Part shown: piece by piece, positions 1 to 9,084 of the stretch
Position numbering within the stretch: position 1 is the stretch's first letter
Layout: each line of letters starts with the position of its first letter
Assembly (NCBI RefSeq): GCF_017968885.1
Contig: NZ_CP072913.1
Coordinates: 496,001 to 560,000 of the forward strand
DNA length: 64,000 nt
DNA from: Pseudomonas sp. Tri1
GTDB taxonomy: Bacteria; Pseudomonadota; Gammaproteobacteria; Pseudomonadales; Pseudomonadaceae
Direction of reading: 5' to 3'
Made by a program: the position numbers and the translations under genes
Notes under the pieces: generated by a model
Seen by the model: only the letters and a program-made list of their open reading frames with translations
Told to the model about the DNA's origin: nothing
Databases searched by the model: none

Positions 1-392
1 TGCCAGCGGGCATCGAGGGTTCGCTGCCCATCCTGTTGTCGCGCGGTCGGGTAGTTGCCGGGCAGTTCGGCTTCGGGTGTCAGGGCGAACAACAGCGCGG
101 CGAACAATTCCCGGGCCTCGGCATTGGGTGGCAGCAGACCGTCGGCCTGCCATTGGCCATCGACCAGGCGTTGGCGGGCTACGGGAATGCCCAGCGGGTC
201 CATCATCGACCAGCGGATGCCAGCGGCTTCACGCTGTATCACCAACAGCCAATCCAGACGTTGACCGGCCAGTTGCCGCTCGATGTGCAATTGCAGTGGC
301 AGCGCCAGGGTCGGCGTGCGCGCGGGCAGCGGCGCATGGCTGGCGCAGGCGCTGAGCAGCAACAGGCAGCCGATAAGCAGGGCACGAATCAT
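1..392 (-). CDS. DUF3261 lipoprotein of the aryl polyene operon (C-terminus beyond window)
   Basis: The reading frame opens at 392 and runs off the left edge, so about 130 residues are visible. It begins with a short hydrophobic signal followed by the lipobox LSAC, so the protein should be a lipoprotein attached at the outer membrane. The visible part (IERQLAGQRLDWLL, then WSMMDPLGIPVARQ) matches the DUF3261 family, which is a standing member of aryl polyene clusters. Its start codon overlaps the stop of the methyltransferase gene (ATGA), so the two are translationally coupled. The function of DUF3261 is not established; placement of the polyene lipid in the outer membrane is an inference from the lipoprotein signal and the neighbouring exporter genes. 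Confidence 0.85.
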   Translation of the reverse strand, partial: MIRALLIGCLLLLSACASHAPLPARTPTLALPLQLHIERQLAGQRLDWLLVIQREAAGIRWSMMDPLGIPVARQRLVDGQWQADGLLPPNAEARELFAALLFALTPEAELPGNYPTARQQDGQRTLDARW

Positions 393-1117
393 CCGCTGGC
401 TCCTTCGACGGGCTTGCGAGCCACCACATTGACCAGGGTTTCCTCCCGCTCGCCGAACGGCTTGGGGCGGCGCAGGCCAAAACGCTCCAGCAAGCCGAAG
501 TCCTTGGCGCGACTCCACCACAGATATGGGTAGGACACGTTGCGGGCTTCGAATTGGAAGCCTTGGCTGCGGATCATGTCCAGGTACTGGGCGGCACTTT
601 TCTGCACGTGCATGGGGTGACGGAACAGCCAGCGGATCACCCAGGTATCGATGTAGGCCTCGGTGGATTCGGCGAACATCAGGTAGCCACCGGGCTTGAG
701 TACGCGATAGAACTCGGCGAGGGCTTTTTCCTGCTCCACCAGATGATGGAAGGTCTGGTGGCAGAACAACAGGTCGACGCTGGCATCCGGCACCGCCAAC
801 GTCGCGCAATCGCTGCCGATCAGTTCCACGGTCATGCCCTGGCGCGTCGCTTCCTCCAAGCTCAGGTCGAGACTATGGGGGTCGGCGTCGACCCCGATCA
901 GGCGCTGCGGCGTGAACACCTGGCGCAGGTACTGGAACGATTTGCCCTGGCCGCAGCCGGCGTCCAGCAGCACCGGGTTGGCCGGCAGCGGGGTACTGAA
1001 CAGGCTGCGCAGGTCGTTGATCGCTACCCGCAACACATGGTGCTGCCAGGTGCGGCTGCGCAGGAACCAGAAACCGAAGCGGGTCTCTTCGACGTAGTTG
1101 TCGCTCAGGTAGCTCAT
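389..1117 (-). CDS. class I SAM-dependent methyltransferase, aryl polyene operon
   Basis: This is a 242-residue cytoplasmic methyltransferase. Motif I of the SAM-binding Rossmann fold is visible as LLDAGCGQG near residue 50, followed by an acidic loop (GVDADP) and the post-motif LLFCHQTFHHL. The start at MSYLSDN is preferred because longer in-frame extensions run into the preceding FAD gene. In aryl polyene clusters such an enzyme is expected to methylate the aryl head group or its precursor; the acceptor cannot be read from the sequence. It begins 10 bases after the FAD oxidoreductase gene and its stop overlaps the start of the DUF3261 lipoprotein. Confidence 0.87.
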   Translation of the reverse strand: MSYLSDNYVEETRFGFWFLRSRTWQHHVLRVAINDLRSLFSTPLPANPVLLDAGCGQGKSFQYLRQVFTPQRLIGVDADPHSLDLSLEEATRQGMTVELIGSDCATLAVPDASVDLLFCHQTFHHLVEQEKALAEFYRVLKPGGYLMFAESTEAYIDTWVIRWLFRHPMHVQKSAAQYLDMIRSQGFQFEARNVSYPYLWWSRAKDFGLLERFGLRRPKPFGEREETLVNVVARKPVEGASG

Positions 1118-1127
1118 GGCTGCAGAC

Positions 1128-2375
1128 TCATGGTGCCGGGCTCGCGCAGATTTCCGAGAGCATGCGCAGGCGCCGCTTGGGTTCGCTGACGAACGGGTTG
1201 CGCTGATCCCAGGCATAGCCGGCCAGGATCGAGCTGATCATGCGCCGAATGTCGTCCGAGCCTTCGGTGTAGAAAATCACGTCCTGGAACGTGCCGGCGT
1301 ACCAGCCCTCGACGTAGCAGCGGAAGGTATCGACGCCGCGCTTGAGCGGTTCGGCGAACTCGCTCTGCCAGTCCACGCTCTCGCCTTGCAGCTGGCGATG
1401 CAGCACGTCGGCGGCCATGCTCGCCGAGCGCATGGCGATGGTCACACCGGAGGAGAACACCGGGTCGAGGAATTCCGCGGCGTTGCCCAGCAGGGCGAAG
1501 CCAGGGCCGTGCAGGGTCTTGACGTTGGCCGAGTAGCCACCAATGGTCCGCGCCGGGGTATCCCACACCGCGTTCTGCAGCACTCCGGCCAGGCTTGGGG
1601 TTTCGTCGATGAAACCGCGCAGGCAGGCGTCTAGGTCGTCGGTGCGGCCGGCGAAATGTTCCGCGGCGGCGACCACGCCCACCGAGCAACGTCCGTCGCT
1701 GAACGGAATGGTCCAGAACCACACGTCGCGCTTGCTCGGGTGGGTGGTGATGAGGATCTTTTCGCGGTCGAAGGTCGCAGCGTCGATGCGATCTTCAATG
1801 TGGGTGAACACCGCTTGGCGTACCGGAAAATTCGACGGTGCCTCAAGGTCCAGCAGGCGCGGCAAGACTCGCCCGTAGCCGCTGGCGTCGAGCACGAAAT
1901 CGGCCTCGACCCGGTACTCGCTGCCGTCCTCGCGTTGCACGCCCAGTCGGGGTTTCGGTGCATCGAAATCGACGCTGGCAATGGCTTGGCCATAGCGGAT
2001 CTCCACACCTTGCAGCGCCGCCTGATCGGCCAGCAACTTGTCGAAGTCCGCGCGCTGCACCTGGAAGGTCGTGGGCTTGCCGTTGCTGAAGGTGTCGCCG
2101 AAGTCGAAGGCGCTGTAGCGCTCGCCCCAGGCGAACGCCGCACCGTTCTTGCGCTGGAATCCGGCGGCGTTCACCGCGTCGAGCATGCCGGCCTCTTCGA
2201 CGAAGTCCAGGCAATGGGACAACAGGCTTTCGCCGATAGAGAACCGTGGGAAATGCTGACGCTCGATGACCAGTACATCGTGGCCCTTGCGCTTGAGCAG
2301 TGCGGCCGCGATGGCGCCGGAAGGGCCGGCGCCGATGATGACGACCTGGCGATATTCCGTTTCAGTAACAGGCAT
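1128..2375 (-). CDS. FAD-dependent oxidoreductase (tryptophan-halogenase-like), aryl polyene operon
   Basis: A 415-residue flavoprotein. The dinucleotide-binding motif VVIIGAGPSG lies at residues 11-20, ERQHFPRFSIGES follows near residue 40, and there is a second FAD contact near GFALLGNAAEFLDPVFSSG. The family includes geranylgeranyl-reductase-like and tryptophan-halogenase-like enzymes, and homologues recur in flexirubin and aryl polyene clusters. The start at 2375 has a good Shine-Dalgarno (GAGGAAT, about 5 bases upstream); upstream in-frame ATGs overlap the MMPL gene. The halogenase hallmark WxWxIP is not clear here (the sequence has VWFWTIPFSDG), so it may hydroxylate or desaturate rather than halogenate. 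Substrate unknown. Confidence 0.85.
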   Translation of the reverse strand: MPVTETEYRQVVIIGAGPSGAIAAALLKRKGHDVLVIERQHFPRFSIGESLLSHCLDFVEEAGMLDAVNAAGFQRKNGAAFAWGERYSAFDFGDTFSNGKPTTFQVQRADFDKLLADQAALQGVEIRYGQAIASVDFDAPKPRLGVQREDGSEYRVEADFVLDASGYGRVLPRLLDLEAPSNFPVRQAVFTHIEDRIDAATFDREKILITTHPSKRDVWFWTIPFSDGRCSVGVVAAAEHFAGRTDDLDACLRGFIDETPSLAGVLQNAVWDTPARTIGGYSANVKTLHGPGFALLGNAAEFLDPVFSSGVTIAMRSASMAADVLHRQLQGESVDWQSEFAEPLKRGVDTFRCYVEGWYAGTFQDVIFYTEGSDDIRRMISSILAGYAWDQRNPFVSEPKRRLRMLSEICASPAP

Positions 2376-2398
2376 TGGAATTCCTCGAATATCCATAG

Positions 2399-4741
2399 TC
2401 ATCGTGGGTCTTGTCCTTGAGCGGATATGGGGTGTTCCTGGTGCCCGGCCCACGGCGCCAGCATGAAACTGAACGCCAGCCCCAGGCTCACCGCCAGGCC
2501 GAAATTACTCACCGCCGGTGTGCTGGACAGCGCCAGCAGGCCGAACGACAGCCAGGTGGTGATCGCCGCCAGCAACGTGCCCAGCAGGCTCACCGCCGCG
2601 CCGCCGATCTGCTCACGCATCAGGATCGCGTAGTCGACGCCGATGGCCGTCACCAACAACAGGCCGAACAGGCTGAACAGCGTCAACGGCTGCCCCAGCC
2701 AGCCGAGGCTCGCCAGGCTGCACAGCGCGGCCAGCAGCGGCAGGGCGACGATGCGCAAGGCACCGCCGACGCCGAATGGCCAGATCAACACCAGCACGAT
2801 CAGCGCGCAGGACGCCAGTTTCAACTCGGCGGCGCTGATCTGCGTAGCGGCAAACACCCGGTTCAAGTCCCCCAGGCGATCCACCAGTTGGACACCGGGC
2901 AGATCCACCGCCTGCACCCGCAGCAGCGCCGCATCGTTCAAACCTTGCAAGCTGATCACCGCCGCCACGCCTTGCGCCGTCGGGCCGAGCCAGAGTGTGC
3001 GATACGGCTCGGCCAACGGACCGCTCAGCGCGGCGTCAATGTCGGTCACCGGCAGGGCCTGTAACTGCGCCAGCTCCCCTTGCAGGGCTGCGACCGGGAC
3101 GCCCAGGTCCAGCAGCGGCTGCCAGAACGTTGGCAGCCGGGCCAGGGCCTCGCGCACTTTCTGCTGTTCGGCCGGCGGGCTGACCAATTGGTTCAGCGAC
3201 AGGTAGCCCTGGAGTTTTTCCAGGCCGATCAACTGATCCAGGCGTTCGTTGAGGGCGGTCTGGCGCTCCAGCAGCTGTGGCTGGTTATCGGCACGGATCA
3301 GGAAGAACTGGCTGGTGGGCTGGAAACCGGTGATGCGGGCGACATCGCGGGCTTCATCGGTCAGGTGCTGGGGCGTGCCGATCCACTGGCGGATGTCGTT
3401 TTTCGTGGTCAGGTGCCAGAGCCCGCCCGCGCAGAACGTCAGCAGCAACGCCAGCAGGACCGGCGTGCGCACTCGTTTGAGCAGAGCTTCGCGGGCCTTG
3501 AGCAGGTATTGGCAGACCTTGAGCGGCCATTGCGCCGGACGCAGCTCTGCGCCCTTGAGCAGCGCCGGCAGCAGGCAGACCGCGCTCAGGTAGGCGCCGA
3601 GCAGGCCGGCAGCGGAAAATATCGCGATCTGGGTCAGGGCCGGGAAAGGCGTCCAAGCCAGGGCCAGGTAACCGATGCAGGTGGTCACAAGGCTCAGGCT
3701 CAGCCCCGGCAGGGTCAGGCGCAAGGCCGGCCAACTGCGCCACGGCTTGAGGCTCCAGCTCTTGGACAGGTAGTGCAGCGGGTAATCCACGGCCACGCCG
3801 ATCAGGCTGGAACCCAACACCAGGGTCATGACATGCATGCGGCCAAACAGGGCCACGCAGGCCACCGCGCCGAACAGCATGCCCACCAATACGGGCACGA
3901 ACGCCAGCCACACCCGCAGGCGTCGGAAGGCCAGTAACAACAGCAACAGAATACCGACTGTCGCCCCACCGCCGACCCAGGTGATTTCCCGCGATGCCTG
4001 TTGCTGGCCGCTGGCGGCGTACAGCAGGCCACTGGCCGCCAGCAGTTGACCTTGGGCCTGGCCGGCCTGATCACGGCTATGTTGCAGCAACTCGGCCACT
4101 TGCAGTGGCAGGTTCATGTCGAAAGCGTTGCCATGGGTGCGGGCCCGCAGCATCACCCAATGTTTGCCGTCGGCTTCGGCGATCAACGCCCCGCTGCCCA
4201 CGTCCAGTTGTATCGCGCCGCGTTGCGGCTGGCTGTTCTGGATGCGTCCGGTCAGCCCCAGCCAGTCGTCCTGGCTCGGCACCAGGCTGAAGCCGCTGAA
4301 CGGATCGAACAGGGCCTGTACCCGTTGTTGGATGAACGCCTCGGGCTGGTCGATCAATTGCTGCCGGTCTGCCGTCGAGAGCATCGCCAGCCGACCGTCA
4401 AGCAATTGCCTGCGCAGGGCTGGCAGGTCAGCCTGCAACGTCCACTGGACTTTGTCGAACAGGCCGCTGGCCTGCCACTGCTCGCCCAGGTTCTGCGCCA
4501 GGGCAATGGCTTGCTGGCGATCCGTGTGACCGACCAGCACGAGCACCTCGCGATTGAGCGGCTCCTGCATGCGTTGTTCAGCGATCAGTTCCAGGGCATC
4601 GGGAGACGTACCCGGCACCAGTTCCATGAGGTTGACCGACAGTGGCGCACCGTTGCGCCATTGCCAACCGGCGAGTGCCAGCACTGCCAGCAGCAGGATC
4701 AGGAACAGGCGTGGCAACATCCGCTCACTCGGCAAAATCAT
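2399..4741 (-). CDS. MMPL/RND-family exporter, aryl polyene operon
   Basis: A 780-residue inner-membrane protein with an N-terminal membrane segment, a large periplasmic domain (about residues 40-250), a block of hydrophobic helices, a second periplasmic domain and a final helix block. This is the MMPL layout of two repeated halves. VAVDYPLHYLSKS and IGVDYAILMREQ are the paired helix motifs typical of the family. Family members export lipids and polyketides, so it probably moves the polyene lipid across the inner membrane. The ATG at 4741 has GGAG six bases upstream and overlaps the preceding LolA-like gene by 17 bases; an ATG at 4720 is the alternative. It works next to the LolA-like carrier and DUF3261 lipoprotein. 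Confidence 0.88.
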   Translation of the reverse strand: MILPSERMLPRLFLILLLAVLALAGWQWRNGAPLSVNLMELVPGTSPDALELIAEQRMQEPLNREVLVLVGHTDRQQAIALAQNLGEQWQASGLFDKVQWTLQADLPALRRQLLDGRLAMLSTADRQQLIDQPEAFIQQRVQALFDPFSGFSLVPSQDDWLGLTGRIQNSQPQRGAIQLDVGSGALIAEADGKHWVMLRARTHGNAFDMNLPLQVAELLQHSRDQAGQAQGQLLAASGLLYAASGQQQASREITWVGGGATVGILLLLLLAFRRLRVWLAFVPVLVGMLFGAVACVALFGRMHVMTLVLGSSLIGVAVDYPLHYLSKSWSLKPWRSWPALRLTLPGLSLSLVTTCIGYLALAWTPFPALTQIAIFSAAGLLGAYLSAVCLLPALLKGAELRPAQWPLKVCQYLLKAREALLKRVRTPVLLALLLTFCAGGLWHLTTKNDIRQWIGTPQHLTDEARDVARITGFQPTSQFFLIRADNQPQLLERQTALNERLDQLIGLEKLQGYLSLNQLVSPPAEQQKVREALARLPTFWQPLLDLGVPVAALQGELAQLQALPVTDIDAALSGPLAEPYRTLWLGPTAQGVAAVISLQGLNDAALLRVQAVDLPGVQLVDRLGDLNRVFAATQISAAELKLASCALIVLVLIWPFGVGGALRIVALPLLAALCSLASLGWLGQPLTLFSLFGLLLVTAIGVDYAILMREQIGGAAVSLLGTLLAAITTWLSFGLLALSSTPAVSNFGLAVSLGLAFSFMLAPWAGHQEHPISAQGQDPR

Positions 4742-5318
4742 GTTGCTCCGCTTCGCTCAAGGGTTGCGTGCTGGTAGCGTCCTGCATGCGCAGCACGGTG
4801 CTGTCGCCCTGGGTTTCCAGCAGTTCAATGCGCTGCACCAGTTCGCCGCCGTCGATGTTGATCTGGTTGAAGACCTGTTTGAGCAGCACCGAGCGCGGTG
4901 TCAGGGTGAGCTTCCATTGTTGCGGCTCACCGGACAGGCTCAGTTCGAAATCCCGTTGCAAGCCACTGCTGTCGCCTTGTAACACCGCCAGGAACAGACG
5001 GTTCTGCTCGGCGCCGGCGCTCTTGTTCGGCAGCATTTGCCAGGCGTTGCCATCGCGCCGGGCGATGCCTTGCGCGGTGATGCGGTAGTCCTGTTGCAGC
5101 GGGGTTTGCAGCAGCCAGAGCAGGCCGTGGTTTTTCGCCAGGACAAAACGGCCCTTGCTGGTGAGGGGCTGGGGCAGGGCGCGCAGGTGTTTTTCCTGAA
5201 TGAACTGCCCGTGGATCACGTCCGGGCGGGCCAGTTGCTCACTCAGCTGTTGCAGGTCGAAGGCCTGGGCCAGGGGCGACAGGCAGCACAACAGCAGCCA
5301 GGCTGACAGGCGCTTCAT
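4725..5318 (-). CDS. LolA-like outer-membrane lipoprotein carrier, aryl polyene operon
   Basis: A 197-residue exported protein: a signal peptide (MKRLSAWLLLCCLSPLAQA) is followed by a LolA-type fold, with DVIHGQFIQEKHL and SKGRFVLAKNHGLLW corresponding to the first strands of the LolA half-barrel. LolA itself shuttles lipoproteins across the periplasm; the copies inside aryl polyene clusters are thought to do the same for the lipid-linked polyene. The start at 5318 is supported by AAGGAA seven bases upstream and by an ATGA overlap with the thioesterase stop. The housekeeping lolA (next to ftsK) is a different gene. Confidence 0.85.
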   Translation of the reverse strand: MKRLSAWLLLCCLSPLAQAFDLQQLSEQLARPDVIHGQFIQEKHLRALPQPLTSKGRFVLAKNHGLLWLLQTPLQQDYRITAQGIARRDGNAWQMLPNKSAGAEQNRLFLAVLQGDSSGLQRDFELSLSGEPQQWKLTLTPRSVLLKQVFNQINIDGGELVQRIELLETQGDSTVLRMQDATSTQPLSEAEQHDFAE

Positions 5319-5740
5319 GGCAGCTTCCTTTCGACGGCATCGACAAACACCCGGGGCGAGGCCAGCAGCATTTCCCGGCTGGCCATGTCCACGGCCACCT
5401 GCACGGAGCTGGCGCGGGTCAGGCGTTCGCCGGTTGCCGCGTCGCTGATCAGGTAGTTGATCTTCAGCCGGTTTTCCCATTCCACCAGGCTGGCGCGCAC
5501 GGTCAGGGTCTGGCCGAACACGGCGCTGCGTACGTAGCGCAGTTGCAGGTCGATGATTGGCCACGCATGGCCGGACTCGAGCATGTCGTTGTAGTTGTGG
5601 CCGATCAGGTCGAGCAAGGCGCAGCGGGCCACTTCCAGGTATTTGACGTAATGACCGTGCCAGACCACGTTCATCGAATCGACGTCGAAAAACGGCACCT
5701 CGATCCGGGTGTCGACGTGCAGGACTCCCTTACTGCGCAT
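5315..5740 (-). CDS. 4-hydroxybenzoyl-CoA-type acyl thioesterase, aryl polyene operon
   Basis: A 141-residue hotdog-fold thioesterase. PFFDVDSMNVVWHGHYVKYLE is the 4HBT/YbgC signature, with the catalytic Asp in FDVDSM. It probably hydrolyses an acyl-CoA or acyl-ACP of the pathway, for example in editing or release; the substrate is not visible. The start at 5740 has GGAGG close upstream and lies 11 bases inside the end of the ammonia-lyase gene. It also overlaps the LolA-like gene by ATGA. Confidence 0.87.
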   Translation of the reverse strand: MRSKGVLHVDTRIEVPFFDVDSMNVVWHGHYVKYLEVARCALLDLIGHNYNDMLESGHAWPIIDLQLRYVRSAVFGQTLTVRASLVEWENRLKINYLISDAATGERLTRASSVQVAVDMASREMLLASPRVFVDAVERKLP

Positions 5741-7277
5741 GCAGCCTCCAGTGTTGTGCGGCGATGCGCTGCAGGCACAGGCGCAGTTCGCCTTCCAGGG
5801 CACGGTCTTCGATCACCGGTGGGAAGTCCTCGGCCAGTTGTTCGCGCATGGCGGCCAGGGCCGGCGGCAGTGGTCGCGCGTCTTCAGCACGGCTGCGCAG
5901 CCACACGCCCTGGTTGGCGGCCAGTAGCGTCGCGGCGGCCACTTGTTCGGTCAGCTCCAGCACGCGGATCGCATCCCGGGCGGCGATGGTGCCCATGCTC
6001 ACCTTGTCCTGGTTGTGGCATTCGGTGGAGCGTGAGAACACGCTGGCCGGCATGGTGTTTTTCAGGGCTTCGGCGGTCCAGGCGCTGGTGCCGATCTGCA
6101 CGGCCTTGAAACCATGGTTGAGCATTGCCCGGTCGGCGCTGGCGCCGGACAGGTTGCTCGGCAGGCCATGGTTGTAACGCTCGTCCACCAGCAGCGCGAG
6201 TTGCCGATCCAGCAAGTCGGCGACGTTGGCCACCAGGTTCTTCAGGCTGTCCATGGCGAAGGCGATATGCCCGCCGTAGAAATGCCCACCGTGCAGCACC
6301 CGCTCGGCTTCGGCGTCGATGATCGGGTTGTCGTTGGCGCTGTTGAGTTCGGTTTCGATGAACGAACGCAGCCAGTTCAGGCTGTCGGCCAGCACGCCGA
6401 GCACATGGGGTGCGCAGCGCAGGGAATAGCGATCCTGCAGGCGATGCAGCGGCGCGGTCGGGGCGTCGATCGCCAGGTCCTGGCGCAGCCACGCGGCAAC
6501 TTGCATCTGCCCTGGGTGTGGCTTGGCGGCGAACAAGCGTTCGTCGAAGTGTTCCGGATTGCCTTGCAGGGCGACGACGTTGAGCGCGGTGATGCGGGTC
6601 GCCAGCTGCAGCAGGTAGTCCGCGCGGGCGAAGGCCAGGCAGGCCAGGCCGGTCATCACGGCGGTGCCGTTCATCAGCGCCAGGGCTTCCTTGGGTCGCA
6701 GCACCAACGGGGTCCAGCCCAGCTCGCGGTGCACATCGGCGGCCAGACGGCGTTCGCCACGGAACATCACGTCCCGTTCGCCGGACAGGGTCGCGGCGAC
6801 GTAGGACAGCGGCGTCAGGTCGCCGCTGGCACCCACTGAACCTTCTTCCGGGATCAGCGGCAGGATGTCGTGTTCGAGAAAGGCCTGCAGGCGTTCCAGC
6901 AACTCCACCCGTACCCCGGACACGCCGTGGCACAGCGACTGCAAACGCGCCGCCAGCACTGCACGGGTGGCCTGGGCGTCCAGCAGCTTGCCCAGGCCGC
7001 AGCCGTGGAACGTATACAAGTGACGTGGCAGGGCTTCGACGTGGTGCAATGGCACGGCCACCACGCAGGAATCGCCGTAACCGGTGGTTACGCCGTAGAT
7101 CACGCCTTCCTTGTCCAGCAAAGAGTCGAGGAATTGCGCACCCTTGGCGATGCGCTGGCGGAACGCCGGGTCATCCTGCAACTGTGTCGGCGCCTGACGG
7201 TTGGCCAGGGCCAAGACATCTTCGATGCGCAAGGGGCGTTCGCCGAAGGTTACCGGCTCAAGAGTGGGCTTCGTCAT
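5730..7277 (-). CDS. MIO-type aromatic amino acid ammonia-lyase, aryl polyene operon
   Basis: A 515-residue member of the histidine/phenylalanine/tyrosine ammonia-lyase family. The Ala-Ser-Gly tripeptide that cyclises to the MIO cofactor is at residues 150-152 (GSVGASGDLTPLSYVA), and the catalytic Tyr loop YGVTTGYGD is at 61-69. It is annotated by similarity as HutH, but the operon is not a histidine-utilisation operon. In related clusters the enzyme deaminates tyrosine or phenylalanine to (4-hydroxy)cinnamate, the aryl starter of the polyene. The residues aligning with the substrate-selectivity pair are Phe90-His91, unlike Ser-His of histidase or His-Leu of classic tyrosine lyase, so substrate preference is open. 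It overlaps the acyltransferase gene by 20 bases. Confidence 0.9.
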   Translation of the reverse strand: MTKPTLEPVTFGERPLRIEDVLALANRQAPTQLQDDPAFRQRIAKGAQFLDSLLDKEGVIYGVTTGYGDSCVVAVPLHHVEALPRHLYTFHGCGLGKLLDAQATRAVLAARLQSLCHGVSGVRVELLERLQAFLEHDILPLIPEEGSVGASGDLTPLSYVAATLSGERDVMFRGERRLAADVHRELGWTPLVLRPKEALALMNGTAVMTGLACLAFARADYLLQLATRITALNVVALQGNPEHFDERLFAAKPHPGQMQVAAWLRQDLAIDAPTAPLHRLQDRYSLRCAPHVLGVLADSLNWLRSFIETELNSANDNPIIDAEAERVLHGGHFYGGHIAFAMDSLKNLVANVADLLDRQLALLVDERYNHGLPSNLSGASADRAMLNHGFKAVQIGTSAWTAEALKNTMPASVFSRSTECHNQDKVSMGTIAARDAIRVLELTEQVAAATLLAANQGVWLRSRAEDARPLPPALAAMREQLAEDFPPVIEDRALEGELRLCLQRIAAQHWRLHAQ

Positions 7278-8202
7278 CGGTCTTCCAGAAAGGGTAAAAG
7301 TTGAACCACTGTTGCGGCGCCTGGAGGCAATACTGCGCCAGGCGTTCGGCGTAGCGGCCGGCCCAGAGGGCGATCACTTGCTCGCGGTCGGTGCGTTTCC
7401 ACGCCACGGCATCGGCGAAGGGCTCGAGGGTGACTCGATAGCGTCCCTCGTGCTTGAGGCACATCAGCAGGTTGACCGGGCATTTCAGCAGGCCGGCCAG
7501 CAGCCACGGCCCTTGGGGAAATGCGGCGCGATGGCCCATGAAGTCCACGGTCACACTGCGCCCGCCGTGCAGCGGCACGCGGTCGCCGGCGATTGCCAGC
7601 CACTCGCCGCGCTCCAGGCGTTCGCTCAGTTGCAACATGATCAGCGGGTCCAGCTCGCTGACCTGGATCAGCCGCAGGTGCGTGGCACCGGCTTCGCCCA
7701 GCAGGCGATTGAACTGCTCGGCGTGCTTGGTGTGCACCAGCACGTTCATGGTCACTTTCTCGCCCAGCTCGGCCAGGGCCCGGCACATCTCCAGGTTGCC
7801 CAGGTGTGCGCCCACCAGCATCTGCCCGCGGGTGTCACGCAAGTGATTGCGCAGCAGCGCCTTGTCGACGATTTCGATCTGTTCGATGCTCAGCTTGCCG
7901 TTCCAGACATCGAGCTTGTCCAGCAGGGAGTCGGCAAACGCCATGAACTGGCCGAACACCCGCCGGTGGGTCGGACGTAGCTCGGGGCGCTCGCTCCAGT
8001 CGGCCAGGCGTTGCTGGTATTGCCAGGCGGCCTGCCGGGCACTGCGACCGAAAACGAAGAAATACAGGACGATGCCGTACAGCAGTGGGCTGAGTAAACG
8101 GCGGCCCAGCACCTTGGCGGCGAACGCGGTGAATTTCATCAGCCAGAAACTGCCGCGTTCCTGGCGGTCGGCCCAGTGTTGCTTATCTGCCTGAAGGCTC
8201 AT
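7258..8202 (-). CDS. LpxL/HtrB-type lysophospholipid acyltransferase, aryl polyene operon
   Basis: A 314-residue inner-membrane protein with one N-terminal hydrophobic segment (LLYGIVLYFFVF). The acyltransferase active-site motif is visible as GAHLGNLEMCRAL, a version of HxxxxE/D, and GDRVPLHGGR is a second conserved block of the lauroyl/myristoyl acyltransferase family. It probably transfers the ACP-bound aryl polyene chain onto a lipid or sugar acceptor. The start at 8202 forms an ATGA overlap with the glycosyltransferase stop. Confidence 0.88.
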   Translation of the reverse strand: MSLQADKQHWADRQERGSFWLMKFTAFAAKVLGRRLLSPLLYGIVLYFFVFGRSARQAAWQYQQRLADWSERPELRPTHRRVFGQFMAFADSLLDKLDVWNGKLSIEQIEIVDKALLRNHLRDTRGQMLVGAHLGNLEMCRALAELGEKVTMNVLVHTKHAEQFNRLLGEAGATHLRLIQVSELDPLIMLQLSERLERGEWLAIAGDRVPLHGGRSVTVDFMGHRAAFPQGPWLLAGLLKCPVNLLMCLKHEGRYRVTLEPFADAVAWKRTDREQVIALWAGRYAERLAQYCLQAPQQWFNFYPFWKTDDEAHS

Positions 8203-8933
8203 GCCCGCCACCGTCGCCAGAGAATCATGGGAGAACGCACCAGCATGCCGAAGAACAACCGGGTGTGCATGCTGGAAATCAGCACGTTGTCGTGGAACAG
8301 GCGAAAGTGCGAGACACCGTCCTGGGGGTAATGAACCCGGGTGTGCAGCCAGCGCATCGGTTGATTGCGCCAAGCCAGGCGTACGAGGATGTCGGAGTCG
8401 AAGTCCATGCGTTTGCCGATGTTCGCCGAGTCGATCAGCGCCAGGGTCGGTGGCAAGGGATAGACCCGAAAGCCACACATGGAGTCGCGGATTTGCAGGG
8501 ACAGGCTGTTGATCCAGACCATGACGTGCGTCAGGTAGCGCGCGTACAGACGGCCTTTCGGCACGCTGGCGTCGTAGTGCGGATAACCACAGATCACCGC
8601 GTCCGGGTGGGCACGGGATTGCTCGATGAAGGTTTTCACGTCGCCAAGGTCGTGCTGCCCGTCGGCGTCCACCTGCAAGGCGTGGCTGAAACCCAGGCGC
8701 GAAGCCTCCCTTAAGCCGGTCATCACCGCGCCGCCCTTGCCCTGGTTGACGGCCAGCCTGATCAGATGAACCTGCTCGTCTTCGGCCAATTGCTCCAGCA
8801 CGGTCGCGCAGGCGGGGCTGCTGGCGTCGTCTACCAGCACACAGGGCAGGCCGTTGGCGAGCAACGCCTGGACCACCGCCGTGATGGCTGTTTCGTGGTT
8901 GTAGACCGGGATGACGGCGCAGGGGTTATGCAT
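8199..8933 (-). CDS. family 2 glycosyltransferase, aryl polyene operon
   Basis: A 244-residue GT2-fold enzyme: AVIPVYNHE opens the nucleotide-binding domain, LVDDASS follows, and the metal-binding DxD appears as QVDADGQHD near residue 100. Homologues in aryl polyene clusters are thought to build the glycolipid carrier of the polyene; donor and acceptor are unknown. The ATG at 8933 has AGGTGA five bases upstream. A 170-base gap containing a repeat element separates it from the ligase gene upstream, the largest gap in the operon. Confidence 0.88.
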   Translation of the reverse strand: MHNPCAVIPVYNHETAITAVVQALLANGLPCVLVDDASSPACATVLEQLAEDEQVHLIRLAVNQGKGGAVMTGLREASRLGFSHALQVDADGQHDLGDVKTFIEQSRAHPDAVICGYPHYDASVPKGRLYARYLTHVMVWINSLSLQIRDSMCGFRVYPLPPTLALIDSANIGKRMDFDSDILVRLAWRNQPMRWLHTRVHYPQDGVSHFRLFHDNVLISSMHTRLFFGMLVRSPMILWRRWRA

Positions 8934-8958
8934 ATTTTTCACCTGCCGCCCATTTATT

Positions 8959-9084
8959 GTGGCGAGGGGATTTAGCGAAACGTCGCATCGTCCCACTCGA
9001 GTGCGAAGCGCTCACCATCGGTCTGTGTCGTTGCACAGAATTTGGGGTTGCTGCGCAACCCAGCGGGGATAAATTCCTTCGCCA
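8959..9084. repeat. inverted-repeat REP-like element inside the aryl polyene operon
   Basis: GTGGCGAGGGGATTTA at 8959-8974 is matched in inverted orientation by TAAATTCCTTCGCCAC at 9069-9084 (two mismatches). The inner part can also fold (GGGGTTGCTGCGCAACCC at 9042-9059). The GTGGCGAGGGG start is a second REP class common in fluorescent pseudomonads. It fills the gap between two operon genes and could attenuate or stabilise the mRNA. Confidence 0.65.
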
